Shown: positions 53,815 to 63,075, numbered from the stretch's first letter. The stretch is DNA of 64,000 nt from Variovorax paradoxus (GCF_030815855.1 NZ_JAUSXG010000001.1:806001-870000); one strand, 5' to 3'. Numbers and translations are program-made. The notes: a model not told the origin generated them from the sequence alone.

Positions 53815-55311
53815 TTAAGACGTCGCCTCGAGAACACCGTCTTTCGCCAGCCCTTCGTGCGGTTGTTTCTTCACCAGCCAGTTCGTAGCGACCAACGCCA
53901 GAAGAACGGCCGCCGCGGCGCAACCGAACACCGATTGCAACCCATGGGCCAGCGCCGCTGTGACGGCATCCGCCGCTGCACCGCGCGACAGCGCACCCGG
54001 AGCGGCAAGTTCCCCTTTGACCAGGTGCGCGAGCAGCGCTGCCAGCAGTGCCACGCCCGCGGCGCCGCCGAGGCTGCGCAGCATGATCGGCGCCGCCGTG
54101 GCAATGCCCATGTGCTGCGCGGGCGAAACGCGCTGCGCCACGACGGTGACGATGGGAAAGAGCAGCCCCAGCCCGAGTCCCAACGGCAGCAGCGCGGCCG
54201 ACAACGCCAGCGGCTCCGTCGGCAGCCAGCGCAGCACGCCCGCCATCAGGCCGAACGACAGCAACATCAGCATGCAGGCCGCACGCGCTATTGAAGCGGC
54301 GGGCCTTTGCGCGCGCAGCAACTTGCCGCTGGTGACAGCCGCCATGGTGATGCCCGCCATCAAGGGCAGCAGATGCCACGCGGAACCGGTGGGCGACAGG
54401 TGCAAGCCAATCTGCAGGTACTGCGGCAAGAACACCACGGCGGCGTAGAGCGCAACGCCGGTCGCCGTTCCGATGAAGCTCACCGCCGCATACGCCGGGC
54501 GCGTGAACAGCGACAACGGCAGCAAGGGGTGCGCGGCTCGCTTCTGGCGCCAGACAAAAGCCAGCGTGAATGTTGCGCCCAGCGCCAGCAAAACCCACAT
54601 CGAAACGCGCTCGGGCAAGTTCAGCTGGCCATGCTGGGTGGCCAGCAAAAGCAAGACGAGCGCGGCCGTGAGCAGCGCCGCACCGAGCCAGTCGACACGC
54701 GTGCGCTGCGGCCCTTGCGTGGCCGGCGCTTGCTGCGCGGCCGTCGGCTTCGATGGAAGCGTCGATGCCAGCACGCACCAAGCCAACGCTGCCGGCGGAA
54801 CGTTCATCCAGAAAGCCCAATGCCAGGACAGGTGCTCCACGAGTGCGCCGCCCATCAGCGGGCCGAACATGGTCGAGACGCCATAGGCCGCGCCGAGCAG
54901 CGCCTGGTAGCGGCCGCGCTCTTCGGGCGCGAACAGGTCGGGCACCGTCAACATGGCCAGCGTCATCAGCCCGCCGCCGCCGGCACCTTGCAGCGCGCGT
55001 GCAAGCACCAGTTGCCGAACGTCCTGGCTCGCCCCGCAGGCCAGCGAACCGGCGAGGAACAGGCCGATGGCCAGCAGCAGCATCGGCTTCTTGCCGAGCA
55101 CATCCGCCAGGCGCCCATACAGCGCAATGACCACCGTCGCGGCCAGCAGATAGGCCGAGAACACCCATGCCAGCGGCCAGCCTCCCGGCAGCTCGCGTGA
55201 AATGACGGGCAGCGCGGTGGAAAGAATGGTCTGGTCGAGCGCCGCGAGGACGAGCATCAGCACGAGCATGGCGAAGGGCAGCAGGGGCGAAGAGGTGCGC
55301 GAGGCTTTCAT
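53815..55311 (-). CDS. DHA2-type MFS multidrug transporter, 14-TM
   Basis: The 498-residue protein has about 14 membrane helices and the DHA2/EmrB-QacA hallmarks: LDQTILSTALPVI (motif D1) and YGRLADVLGKKPML (motif A). It exports drugs or toxic compounds with proton antiport. A divergent LysR gene (86 bp between starts) is the likely regulator. The length fits EmrB/QacA; no EmrA-type adaptor gene is adjacent. Confidence 0.9.
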   Translation of the reverse strand: MKASRTSSPLLPFAMLVLMLVLAALDQTILSTALPVISRELPGGWPLAWVFSAYLLAATVVIALYGRLADVLGKKPMLLLAIGLFLAGSLACGASQDVRQLVLARALQGAGGGGLMTLAMLTVPDLFAPEERGRYQALLGAAYGVSTMFGPLMGGALVEHLSWHWAFWMNVPPAALAWCVLASTLPSKPTAAQQAPATQGPQRTRVDWLGAALLTAALVLLLLATQHGQLNLPERVSMWVLLALGATFTLAFVWRQKRAAHPLLPLSLFTRPAYAAVSFIGTATGVALYAAVVFLPQYLQIGLHLSPTGSAWHLLPLMAGITMAAVTSGKLLRAQRPAASIARAACMLMLLSFGLMAGVLRWLPTEPLALSAALLPLGLGLGLLFPIVTVVAQRVSPAQHMGIATAAPIMLRSLGGAAGVALLAALLAHLVKGELAAPGALSRGAAADAVTAALAHGLQSVFGCAAAAVLLALVATNWLVKKQPHEGLAKDGVLEATS

Positions 55312-55397
55312 GGAACCGTTCTGTCAGGGCAAGGGGCGCCAGTGTCCGCAGCCGCAATACTTTTGTACAGTGCAACCTATTGAACATATGATTTCGC

Positions 55398-56366
55398 ATG
55401 GCGAACACATACGACCTCAACCTGTTGACCGCACTCGATGCGCTGCTGTCCACCGGCAGCGTCACGGCGGCCGCCGCGCGCATGCACCTGAGCACGCCCG
55501 CCATGAGCCACACCCTGGCGCGTATTCGCGAATCGTTCGGCGATCCGATCCTGGTGCGTGCCGGCCGCAAGCTGGTGCCCACCCCTCGCGCGCTTGCGCT
55601 GGCGGAGCCCGTGCGCGCCTTGCTCGCACAGGCGCAGGCGTTGCGCGCCCCGGCGGATGCGCAAAGCCTTGCGGCCGTGAAGCGGCGCTTCGTGGTGCGT
55701 GCGCCCGAGGGCATCGCGGTGGTGTTCGGCGCCAGCGTGTCGCAAACGCTGGAAGCGGAAATGCCGCTGGCCTCGCTCCAGTTCCTTCCGGAAACCTACG
55801 CCGACCCGGGCGCATTGCGCGAAGGGCGCATCGACCTGGACGTGGGCAGCTTCAGAGGCACCGATCCCGAGACCGAAACCCAGGTGCTGTCGGAGCAAAC
55901 ACTGGTGGGCGCGGTGCGTGCCGGGCATCCGCTGCTCAAGGGGCTGAAGAAAACGCCGATGACGGCAGCGCGGTATGCCGATGCGCGCCACGTCGGCGTT
56001 ACGCCGCGCCAGGGCGAGCCGTCGCCGGTGGACACGGCGCTGGGCCAGCTGGGCTTGCAGCGCCAGCTGGTGTTGCTGGTGCCCAGCACGTTCTCGGCAT
56101 TGATTGCCGCCTCGCGAACCGAGCTGGTCGCCAGCGTTCCCGAGCGCACCGCGCGGGGCATGGCGGATTCGCTCGGCCTCACGATCTTCGAGTTGCCTGT
56201 TGCAGTGCATTCGGAGCCGCTGCGCATGGCATGGCACCCGCGTCACCACGTCGACCCGGCGCACCGGTGGCTGCGCGAAAGCATCCAGCGGCTGCTCGAC
56301 GACCGGCGCTGGATTGTGCCGTCCGTCGCCTCGCTGACCGGGGGTGCGAAGAAGGGCGTGGTGTGA
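55398..56366 (+). CDS. LysR-family transcriptional regulator, NodD/PcpR-like
   Basis: The 322-residue regulator has HTH NLLTALDALLSTGSVTAAAA and STPAMSHTLARIRESFGDPI, with the effector domain opening RRFVVRAPEGIAVVFG. The subtype resembles PcpR/NodD-like LysRs regulating an adjacent transporter or oxidoreductase. It is divergent from the DHA2 transporter gene, which is its probable target. The promoter region contains TTTTGTACAGTGCAACC and TTGAACATATG, a possible operator area. Ends 16 bp before the convergent lactonase-like gene. Confidence 0.9.
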   Translation: MANTYDLNLLTALDALLSTGSVTAAAARMHLSTPAMSHTLARIRESFGDPILVRAGRKLVPTPRALALAEPVRALLAQAQALRAPADAQSLAAVKRRFVVRAPEGIAVVFGASVSQTLEAEMPLASLQFLPETYADPGALREGRIDLDVGSFRGTDPETETQVLSEQTLVGAVRAGHPLLKGLKKTPMTAARYADARHVGVTPRQGEPSPVDTALGQLGLQRQLVLLVPSTFSALIAASRTELVASVPERTARGMADSLGLTIFELPVAVHSEPLRMAWHPRHHVDPAHRWLRESIQRLLDDRRWIVPSVASLTGGAKKGVV

Positions 56367-56382
56367 CCGGCGCCGCGCGCCG

Positions 56383-57312
56383 TCAGGCCTGAAAGTTGAG
56401 CCTGAGTCCCGCCGTGGGCCAATCGTCGATGGCAACCAGCCGCCCGCTGCCCGACAGCGTGACGTACGCCGTGCGCATGTCGCGCCCGCCAAAGCAGATG
56501 TTGGTGGTGTAGCGGTCTGGCAGCGGCACGTGCTCGCAGGTGCTGCCGTCCGGCGCGACGATGGTGATGCCGCCGTGCAGCAGCGTGGCCACGCAGAGGT
56601 TGCCCAGCGCATCGGCCGCCATCGAATCGAAGCGCTGGTAGTGCCCGCCCGGCGATGCGCACAGCATGCGTCCGCCGTGCGGCGAAGGCCAGCCGTCCTT
56701 GCGCACCCGCCCCGGCGCCGTGATGTCGAAGGCCCAGAGCCGAGCGCCTTCGGTTTCCGCGTAGTAGAGCGTGCGGCCGTCCGGCGAAAGCGCGATGCCG
56801 TTGGGCGTCATGGCCGGCTGCGCGATGGCATGCACGCCGCCGCCATCGCTGTGGCCATAGAACACGCCGCCGCGGTCCATGTCGCGCTCGCGCGTCTTGC
56901 CCAGGTCGGTGAAGTAGAAGCCGCCTTGCGCGTCGAACACGATGTCGTTCGGCCCGCGCAGCGCAAAGCCGTCGACCGTGTCGTACAGCCGCTCGGCGTG
57001 GCCGGTGGCAAGGTTCACGCGCTCGATGCGGCCGCCCGAATAGTCTTCGGCCTGGCCCATGGGACGGTGGCAGCCGTCGGCCTCGGTGTGCCAGCGAAAG
57101 CCGCCGTTGTTGCACACGTACACCGCGCCGTCAGGGCCCATGGCCGCGCCGTTCGGTCCGCCGCCCAGGTCGGCCACCACCTGCACCAAGCCGTCGTGCC
57201 GCACGCGCGTGAGCGTGCCGCGCGCAATTTCGACCAGCAGCACCGAGCCGTCGTCCATGGCGATCGGCCCTTCGGGAAACTGCAGGCCGGCGGCGAGCTC
57301 GCGGATGTGCAT
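56383..57312 (-). CDS. SMP-30/gluconolactonase-family protein
   Basis: The 309-residue β-propeller belongs to the SMP-30/gluconolactonase/LRE family. It has LQFPEGPIAMDDGSVLLVEI, GPDGAVYVCNNGGF, ALRGPNDIVFDAQGGFYFTD and TPNGIALSPDGRTLYYAE, the last matching the metal-site Asn region and the NGxA motif. It would hydrolyse a sugar lactone with a divalent cation. No signal peptide is visible, so it is cytoplasmic, unlike the exported propeller at 18242. The neighbouring PBP gene is transcribed the same way, 63 bp upstream. Confidence 0.88.
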   Translation of the reverse strand: MHIRELAAGLQFPEGPIAMDDGSVLLVEIARGTLTRVRHDGLVQVVADLGGGPNGAAMGPDGAVYVCNNGGFRWHTEADGCHRPMGQAEDYSGGRIERVNLATGHAERLYDTVDGFALRGPNDIVFDAQGGFYFTDLGKTRERDMDRGGVFYGHSDGGGVHAIAQPAMTPNGIALSPDGRTLYYAETEGARLWAFDITAPGRVRKDGWPSPHGGRMLCASPGGHYQRFDSMAADALGNLCVATLLHGGITIVAPDGSTCEHVPLPDRYTTNICFGGRDMRTAYVTLSGSGRLVAIDDWPTAGLRLNFQA

Positions 57313-57374
57313 CGGAAGCCCCTTTCTCTTGCTGGGCCGCCTTTTTACACCCGCATCGCCCGGGCTCGAGGGCG

Positions 57375-60374
57375 TCAGTCGCCGCCGCAGCCGTTGCGCT
57401 CCAGCACCGGCAGCAGCTGCGGCCCCAGCGACTTGAGCAACTGGGTTGGCAGCGCGCTGGTGAACCGGTAGCGCGCGGCATAGGGCTCGTTCACGTAGGC
57501 CATGATGGTGCCGAAGTAGCGGTCGCCAATGGTGAACACGAAGGTGGCCGAGCGGCTGATCTTGCGCTCCGCGTTCTTGTGCCCGCTGCCGCCCGTGTGC
57601 CCGTAGCGGTGGTCGCCGGTGCCGGTTTTGCCGCCCACTTCGAGCACGCGGCCGTTCGCATCCACCAGCACGCCCTTCAGGCGGCGGGCCGTGCCGTCTT
57701 GCACCACCTCTACCAGCGCACGGCGCAGGGTTGCGGCCACCTCGGTGGGCAGCACTCGCTCGGTGCTTGCGTTGCGCGGCTCCAGGCGCGTTTCGTAGGG
57801 CGTTTCGCGCGCAAAGTGCAGGGCGCCCACGCGTTGCACGGGCCTGCGCATGCCGTCGTTGGCGATGATGCCCATCAGTTCGGCCAGCGCAGCAGGCCGG
57901 TCGCCCGATGCGCCGATGGCGCTTGCGTAAGACGGCGTCAGCGATTCGAACGGGTAGCCCAGGCGCTGCCACGAGCGGTGGATCTGCGCGAAGGCGTCTA
58001 TCTCGACCAGCTCGCGCAGGCGCGTGTCTTGCGCGCTCTTGTGGCGCGTCTTGAAGAGCCAGGCGTAGACCTCTTGCCGTTCGTTCGCGCTCGCGTTCAG
58101 CACTTCGGTCAGGGTTGCGCCGGGGTGGCTCCGCAAGAAGCCCACCAGCCACAGCTCCAGCGGATGCACCCGCGCCACGTAGCCCCGATCTGCAAGCGAC
58201 AAGCCCGCGTAGGTGGTGCGCAGCGCCCGCAGTGCGCGCGGCGAGCCGGCGCCGCGGCCCACCTTTTGCGTGAGCAACTCATCAAGCCGCTCGTCGCTCG
58301 CCTCCGGCTCTATGGTGAACAGCACGCTGGCCACGCGCGGTGCCGTGGGCCTTGTGCTGCGCAGCAGCCGTGCCTCGGCCTCCGCGGCCGGCAACCGCTT
58401 GTACTTGCGATAGAAGCGCATCAGGTAGGCCGAGCCTTCCCGGTCGGCAAAGCGCGCGAGCAGTTCGCGCCGGCGCGGGTCGGCGGGGTCTTTCAGCAAG
58501 ACCTCGGCGTCTGATTCGCCGCCGAACATGCGGTGGCGCACCACGTCGCGCATCAGCCGAATGAACACCAGGTTGACCGAATGCTTGAAGCCTTCGCGCA
58601 CCGTCATCCACTCGCTGTTGCGCGAGCGCTCGAAATTTTCGAACTGATGCAGGCCGCCCCCGGTAAAAAAGGCTTCGCCCGGGTTGGCCGAATACTTTCT
58701 CTCCATGGCCGCCTCGAGCATCGGCGCCAGGCGCTTGTCTTTGGCGCGCAACAAGTACTGCTGCGCCCAGGCACCCAAGGGGTCGCGCGGGCCGGGTGCC
58801 AGCGCCCTCAGCTGAGCGGGGCTCAGGCCCGCCCAGCGGCCGTGCAGCTCGGCCACCAGCTCCAGGTAGCTCACCAGCGTGCGCAGCTTGGCGGTGGAGC
58901 CCAAGTCGAGCCGCGCGCCCTGGTTCACGTCGAATGGCTGGTCGATGTTGTCTGCCTGAACCCGCAGCAGGTTGGCCTGGGGGCCGCGCTCGAACAGCGT
59001 AAAGCTGTAGATCAGCGGGCTCGGGTCGGCGCCAGCATCGAGCAGGTGCGGGCCGTACAGCCCCGCCGCCTTGGCCGCGGCCGGCGTGCGCATGCTCGTC
59101 AGCACCTGCGCCGCCAGCGCCTGGGCCTCGCCGTCGAGGCTGGTTTCGGCTTCCAGGTCGAGCCGCTCCAGGTCGTAGGCGCGCGGCACGTCGAGCAGGG
59201 TGGAGATGTGGGTGCGCAGCGCGCTCGTCGCCTTGCGCTGAACAAAGTCTGGCCGCGCGGTTGCGGGCAGCTCGGGCCGCAGGTGCAGGGGCGCTGCAAG
59301 GGCCGCATCCCGAAGCGCCGGCGAGATCACGCCCGCATCGGCCATCAGCCGCAGATAGCTGTCGGTCAGCCGCGCCAGGCTTGCACCGTCGCTCAGCAGG
59401 TGCTGCGATGGGCGGCGCTGCGCAATCATCAGGGACAGCGCCTGCTTGAAGGCTTCGGCCTGCCGCTGCTGCGCACCGGGCGTGGGGGCGGCGCCCTCCG
59501 CGTGGTCGGCGAGCAGGCGGTTCACCTCCCGAAAGTCGCGCCCGTACCAGGCCCACAGCCCGTCGCCCATGCCGTGCACCTCGCCCATGCCAGGGCGCGC
59601 GGCCAGCGGCACCGTGTCGAGATAGTCGACCACGATCTGGCGGCGCCGCGCCAGCGTGTCGTCGCCGTCTTGATAGGCCCGCACCGAGGCCGACGCCATC
59701 TGCCGCAGCTTGTCGCGCACAGACGCGGTGCGGCCGTGCGGCGAATGGCGGTACTTTTCGATTTGCGTGGCCAGCGTGCTGCCGCCCGTCGCCATCTGGC
59801 CCGGGCTGAACACCCGCAGCGCCTGCTCCAGCGCGGCCTTTGCGAAACGTTCGGGGTCGAGCGCGGGGTTGCGCTGCGGCGGCTCCGCGTCCAGCAGGTG
59901 GCGGTCTTCGACGAACAGCAAGCTGCTCACCAGGAGCGGCGGCACCTCTTCAAAACGCTCGTACGCGCGCTGGGGAGAACGCGTGTGCAGCAGCGCCGCG
60001 GCGCGGCAGTCGCGCACGGTAAGGCCGGCCTGGTTCTTCTCGCGGTAGGGGGTAAAAAGCCCGCGCTCTTGCAGCTCCATGAGCCGCGGCGACATGCGCG
60101 CCTGGCGCGTGATGGTGTAGCCCTGGGGCTCCAGCCGTTCGATAAAAGCGGGAAGATCGTGATAGCCCAGCCGCTCGTCATACGGCCCGGTGTGGGGAAA
60201 GCGGATGGCGTTGCTGGCGCCCGCGTCGACGCTGAAGCTTGCGCCGGCGGAAAAGTCGCGCCAAAAGGCCGATTGCAGCCGCGAAGTCTTCAGTTCGTGT
60301 GCCGCGAATGCCACAAGCGCACCCACGACACCGAGACCGGCGCCGATCCAGAACAGCCTCTTGAACCATGTCAT
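57375..60374 (-). CDS. Bifunctional class A penicillin-binding protein-like (GT51 + transpeptidase)
   Basis: The 999-residue protein has an N-terminal membrane anchor (about 7-25). A glycosyltransferase 51 domain shows the catalytic Glu region SLLFVEDRHLLDA (Glu156) and TGGSTLATQIEKYRHS (196-211). The transpeptidase domain has SxxK S493-T-A-K496, SxN S599-V-N601 and KTG at GGKTGTGDHRYG (about 911). Between them, insertions make it longer than E. coli PBP1b/1c. It would polymerise and crosslink peptidoglycan. The sequence around GT51 is divergent from main PBPs, so this is likely an accessory enzyme. Confidence 0.88.
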   Translation of the reverse strand: MTWFKRLFWIGAGLGVVGALVAFAAHELKTSRLQSAFWRDFSAGASFSVDAGASNAIRFPHTGPYDERLGYHDLPAFIERLEPQGYTITRQARMSPRLMELQERGLFTPYREKNQAGLTVRDCRAAALLHTRSPQRAYERFEEVPPLLVSSLLFVEDRHLLDAEPPQRNPALDPERFAKAALEQALRVFSPGQMATGGSTLATQIEKYRHSPHGRTASVRDKLRQMASASVRAYQDGDDTLARRRQIVVDYLDTVPLAARPGMGEVHGMGDGLWAWYGRDFREVNRLLADHAEGAAPTPGAQQRQAEAFKQALSLMIAQRRPSQHLLSDGASLARLTDSYLRLMADAGVISPALRDAALAAPLHLRPELPATARPDFVQRKATSALRTHISTLLDVPRAYDLERLDLEAETSLDGEAQALAAQVLTSMRTPAAAKAAGLYGPHLLDAGADPSPLIYSFTLFERGPQANLLRVQADNIDQPFDVNQGARLDLGSTAKLRTLVSYLELVAELHGRWAGLSPAQLRALAPGPRDPLGAWAQQYLLRAKDKRLAPMLEAAMERKYSANPGEAFFTGGGLHQFENFERSRNSEWMTVREGFKHSVNLVFIRLMRDVVRHRMFGGESDAEVLLKDPADPRRRELLARFADREGSAYLMRFYRKYKRLPAAEAEARLLRSTRPTAPRVASVLFTIEPEASDERLDELLTQKVGRGAGSPRALRALRTTYAGLSLADRGYVARVHPLELWLVGFLRSHPGATLTEVLNASANERQEVYAWLFKTRHKSAQDTRLRELVEIDAFAQIHRSWQRLGYPFESLTPSYASAIGASGDRPAALAELMGIIANDGMRRPVQRVGALHFARETPYETRLEPRNASTERVLPTEVAATLRRALVEVVQDGTARRLKGVLVDANGRVLEVGGKTGTGDHRYGHTGGSGHKNAERKISRSATFVFTIGDRYFGTIMAYVNEPYAARYRFTSALPTQLLKSLGPQLLPVLERNGCGGD

Positions 60375-60550
60375 GCTCTGCCTCGCACACAGTTTGCAGC
60401 GTGGGTCCGTCAGTGACGATGATGCTCTTTTTGTAGCGCTTTAGGTTGTGCATGGCGGCGTTCGATGGGGGAGAACTACCTAGGCGGATTGCCGGGGCGC
60501 TGGCATACAAAGGCGGGTTGGCTGTTTTTGGATTGCGGCGAAGCGATTGC
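60375..60550. other. Gene-free stretch between the PBP gene and the pta remnant
   Basis: No ORF with coding signs and no repeat was recognised in these 176 bases. The PBP promoter should lie here; an AT-richer part (about 60420-60460) precedes its start on the minus strand. Confidence 0.6.
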
Positions 60551-60940
60551 TTAGGCCAACGCCTTGATGGGCCGCTCGCGCCCAGCCTTCGTGAGCATCG
60601 GCGCCACCGCGCAAAAGGCAGGGCGCGGGGTCTGCCCGGCGCAGTTGCTCGGGATCATCGGCGCCTTCGTGGCCAGCACAACGCCCGCCGCATAGGCCCC
60701 GCTCCGGAAGGCGAGGCTCTTCGCCAGCATGTTGCCCGCGCGACGTCGGGCACGATCAACACGTTTGGCCCTGGCCTGCCACCGGCGAGACAACGCCCTT
60801 GATGCTTGCCGCCTCGGCGCCGATCGCGTTGTCCAGGGCCGACGGCCCGTCGACCAGGGCGCCGGTGAGTCGGCCGCGGGCGGCCATTTTGCACAGCACG
60901 GCCTCGTCGAGAGTGGGCGCGATGAGCTCCGGTAGGTGGG
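60551..60940 (-). pseudogene. pta: Remnant of a phosphate acetyltransferase (C-terminal part, frameshifted)
   Basis: Read leftward from about 60940 the DNA gives PTLDEAVLCKMAARGRLTG, then ALVDGPSALDNAIG and AEAASIKGVVSPVAGQ in one frame. The next frame gives NVLIVPDVA and a third frame gives RAGNMLAKSLAFRSGAYAAG and VVLATKAPMIPS before a stop at 60551. These match the C-terminal third of phosphate acetyl/butyryltransferases. The frame breaks around 60760-60790, and the N-terminal two thirds are missing, so it is a dead fragment. It marks an edge of the lower-GC defence island. Confidence 0.8.
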
Positions 60941-61048
60941 TAGTTCGCGGAGTTTGCAGTCACTGGCGGACGGGCTGCCGCGCGAAACCGAAGTGCTTTG
61001 ACGCGTTAACGAATGGCCCATCAAAAGCAAATCGTTAACAAGTTGCAC

Positions 61049-61059
61049 CACAATGTGTC
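61049..61059 (+). promoter_or_regulatory. Shared 11-bp motif upstream of the HNH gene (CACAATGTGTC)
   Basis: The motif begins 22 bp upstream of the chosen HNH start (ATG 61071) and contains the palindromic core CACAATGTG. An identical copy lies at 62546-62556 upstream of the Pycsar effector gene. It could be a common promoter or operator. It also shows that an ATG at 61053, inside the motif, is an unlikely start codon. Confidence 0.5.
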
Positions 61060-61070
61060 CATTGGAAGCA

Positions 61071-62135
61071 ATGAACACAATGAGCCCCATCCACGCGGCG
61101 CGCGAGTACGTTTTAGAAGCCGTCCAGAAGCCCGCGCTCGCGAGCGCTCTGCCCGATTCGATCAAGTTCAAAATCCGCAGCGCCGGGATATGGGTGAACC
61201 GTTTCAGACGGGTAGGGGACTTGTTCGTATACCTGAAGCGCTTCAACGGACGTACACAGGACGGCCTCTCTGAAGAGATGCGCGCGCTTCGGCTCGAAAC
61301 GTTCGAAGACATCGTTGAACCTTTTGAAAGCCGGTTCGCCGATTGGGTCGGAGATCGGTTTCGCGCATCGGACTTCGTCATTGGGGAAACGTACAGCTCG
61401 CATGACATCTTGATCTTTGCGGGGATCTACGACACTCGCACTGAAGGGATGCTGGTCATCGAATCTGGAGAGCACCCTACGGCGGTCGTCATTAAGGCGA
61501 CCATGAGCGGAGGCAAGTACAACAACGCGTGGCTGGAAGAAGGCCAACGGCTGAAGTACTACCTGAAGAGCATCACTCGGAACGGCGTCGTGCAATTTGG
61601 TGAACACTTCAAGCCCAACGCGGCGGTTTTGAACGTGCCGGGCTTGCCAGTACTCGCTTTCGTGCGGCAAGCGGAGGGCGATCCATTTGTGTATGCCGGG
61701 GCTTTCTCGAATCAGCAGATGCATGAAGAGCCGGACGGTGCGAAGTGGTTTGAGCTTGCGCTAATAGGCTCTGATGATTTGATCGCCGACGCGGACTATG
61801 TGCAGCGAGAGTTGCAGGACCGTGTGGCTCAAGCCTCGACGCGGCCAAGGCAAGAGCGTCTTGTACGCTTAGCCAACGCGCCGACGAAGCCCAAGATCAT
61901 TCGGACCGTTTCGACAGCGTTCGTAAGAAATCCCGATGTGGTTGCCGAAGTCCTCTTTCGAGCGGAAGGGCGCTGCGAAGGATGCAAGAAGCCAGCGCCC
62001 TTTGTCAGCAGGGCCACTGGCGATCCGTATCTGGAGGTGCATCACATCGCGCCGTTGGCGCAAGGCGGTGATGACACGGTGGCCAACGCCTGGGCCCTCT
62101 GCCCAAACTGCCATCGCGAAAAACACTTCGGCTAA
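61071..62135 (+). CDS. HNH endonuclease, possible modification-dependent restriction enzyme
   Basis: The 354-residue protein ends in a complete HNH domain: RCEGCKKPAPFV (C302, C305), YLEVHHIAPLAQGGDDTVAN (His324/His325) and ALCPNCHREKHFG (C344, C347, H348). The N-terminal about 280 residues are unrecognised; SGGKYNNAWLEEGQRLKYYLKS and FVYAGAFSNQQM recall base- or SRA-like reading domains of modification-dependent nucleases, but this is inference. Codon use and base composition are lower in GC than the chromosome. ATG 61071 has GGAAGC upstream. It sits in a defence island next to Pycsar. No methyltransferase is adjacent. Confidence 0.8.
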   Translation: MNTMSPIHAAREYVLEAVQKPALASALPDSIKFKIRSAGIWVNRFRRVGDLFVYLKRFNGRTQDGLSEEMRALRLETFEDIVEPFESRFADWVGDRFRASDFVIGETYSSHDILIFAGIYDTRTEGMLVIESGEHPTAVVIKATMSGGKYNNAWLEEGQRLKYYLKSITRNGVVQFGEHFKPNAAVLNVPGLPVLAFVRQAEGDPFVYAGAFSNQQMHEEPDGAKWFELALIGSDDLIADADYVQRELQDRVAQASTRPRQERLVRLANAPTKPKIIRTVSTAFVRNPDVVAEVLFRAEGRCEGCKKPAPFVSRATGDPYLEVHHIAPLAQGGDDTVANAWALCPNCHREKHFG

Positions 62136-62579
62136 CGCCAAAGCGTTCCCACCTGCCGTGCCTCTCCGGGATGAGCGGTTCGATGCGATTGGCTCAAATT
62201 TTCAGCCGTCGTGGATGCAGTTGCGGAGCGCCGCAGAACACACTCGCGGCTAACCGACTGTACGTTTGCTCCTGAGCTGCCGTTCGTAGAACACAGCCGT
62301 TTGAACGATTGGTTTACCGAGCAGAGCACCAGACCGATCATCTAAAGTTGAGACCGCGTGGGGCCGGCATCGAGTTGTCGGCTTGCCGGCAGCGCGGAGC
62401 GGCTCCAGCGAGGCATCGAGGTGCTGCCGAGAGCATCGCGCACATCTGGCGAAGCATCGCGATAGGCCTCATGTCCGGCGAGCAGCAGCCCGTGATCATT
62501 CATTTCATCGGCGCAGCAAAGAAGGTGCGCTTGGTAGCTCCGCTGCACAATGTGTCACCTCAAACACTCTCAGCGACCC
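62136..62579. other. 444-bp spacer between the HNH and Pycsar genes
   Basis: No convincing gene, tRNA or repeat was recognised. Short open frames exist on both strands but have no ribosome sites or family features. The right end holds the second copy of the 11-bp motif and presumably the Pycsar promoter. Confidence 0.6.
62546..62556 (+). promoter_or_regulatory. Shared 11-bp motif upstream of the Pycsar effector gene
   Basis: CACAATGTGTC, identical to 61049-61059, lies 24 bp before ATG 62580. Two exact 11-mers within 1.5 kb, each just before a defence gene, are unlikely by chance and suggest common control. Confidence 0.5.
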
Positions 62580-63068
62580 ATGAACACAGTCGAACAGAAG
62601 GTCTTGTCAGCGCAATGGAATCTGGAAAGGCAGCTTTTTTGGGTCTCGCAATCCGAAATTAAGATTGGAGTACTCGTGACTATGGACCTCGGAATGTTTG
62701 CGGGGTTGGCCGCTTCCTTCGCATCCACAAAAATGCACCTCCCGTGGGCAATCGTATTTACGGCAGGCTGCATTGCGCTCTTGATGGCTGGCCTGTTGTT
62801 TTCCGCTATGTGCTTGATGCCCAGAGTCAAGGCGCCACATGACTCCATGCTGTTCTTCGGCAAGGTGGCGAGGCGTGACGCCGACGCCTATGTAGCGCAG
62901 TTCAAGACTGCCACCGCAGAACAGTTGCTAGACGATTGGCTTTACCAAGTGCACACCAACGCAAAGATCGCGGAGGCGAAGCATACGTGGGTGCGACGTG
63001 CCATGTTCGCTTCGTTTGGGGGCGCTGCGTGTTGGTTGCCCGCCGTGTGGCTGATGGCCGAGTTCTGA
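62580..63068 (+). CDS. pycTM: Pycsar membrane effector (PycTM-type, DUF5706-like)
   Basis: The 162-residue protein has a helical N-terminus, TM helices at about 29-48 and 54-78, and a third near 141-160. Between them lie the conserved effector features SMLFFGKVARRDADAY (Phe-Phe-Gly at 92-94) and NAKIAEAKHTWVRRAM (127-142). This is the layout of the transmembrane effectors that pair with pyrimidine cyclases in Pycsar: the cyclic nucleotide triggers membrane damage and stops phage growth. Its stop is 7 bp from the cyclase start (GAGGA ribosome site between), so the two form an operon. The ATG follows the shared 11-bp motif. Confidence 0.85.
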   Translation: MNTVEQKVLSAQWNLERQLFWVSQSEIKIGVLVTMDLGMFAGLAASFASTKMHLPWAIVFTAGCIALLMAGLLFSAMCLMPRVKAPHDSMLFFGKVARRDADAYVAQFKTATAEQLLDDWLYQVHTNAKIAEAKHTWVRRAMFASFGGAACWLPAVWLMAEF

Positions 63069-63075
63069 GGACAGT

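Noticed and set aside
62127..62260. GGCTAAC motifs after the HNH gene resembling integron attC ends
   Set aside because: No matching GTTRRRY core and no integrase gene or hairpin of the right size was found, so a gene-cassette origin is not supported.
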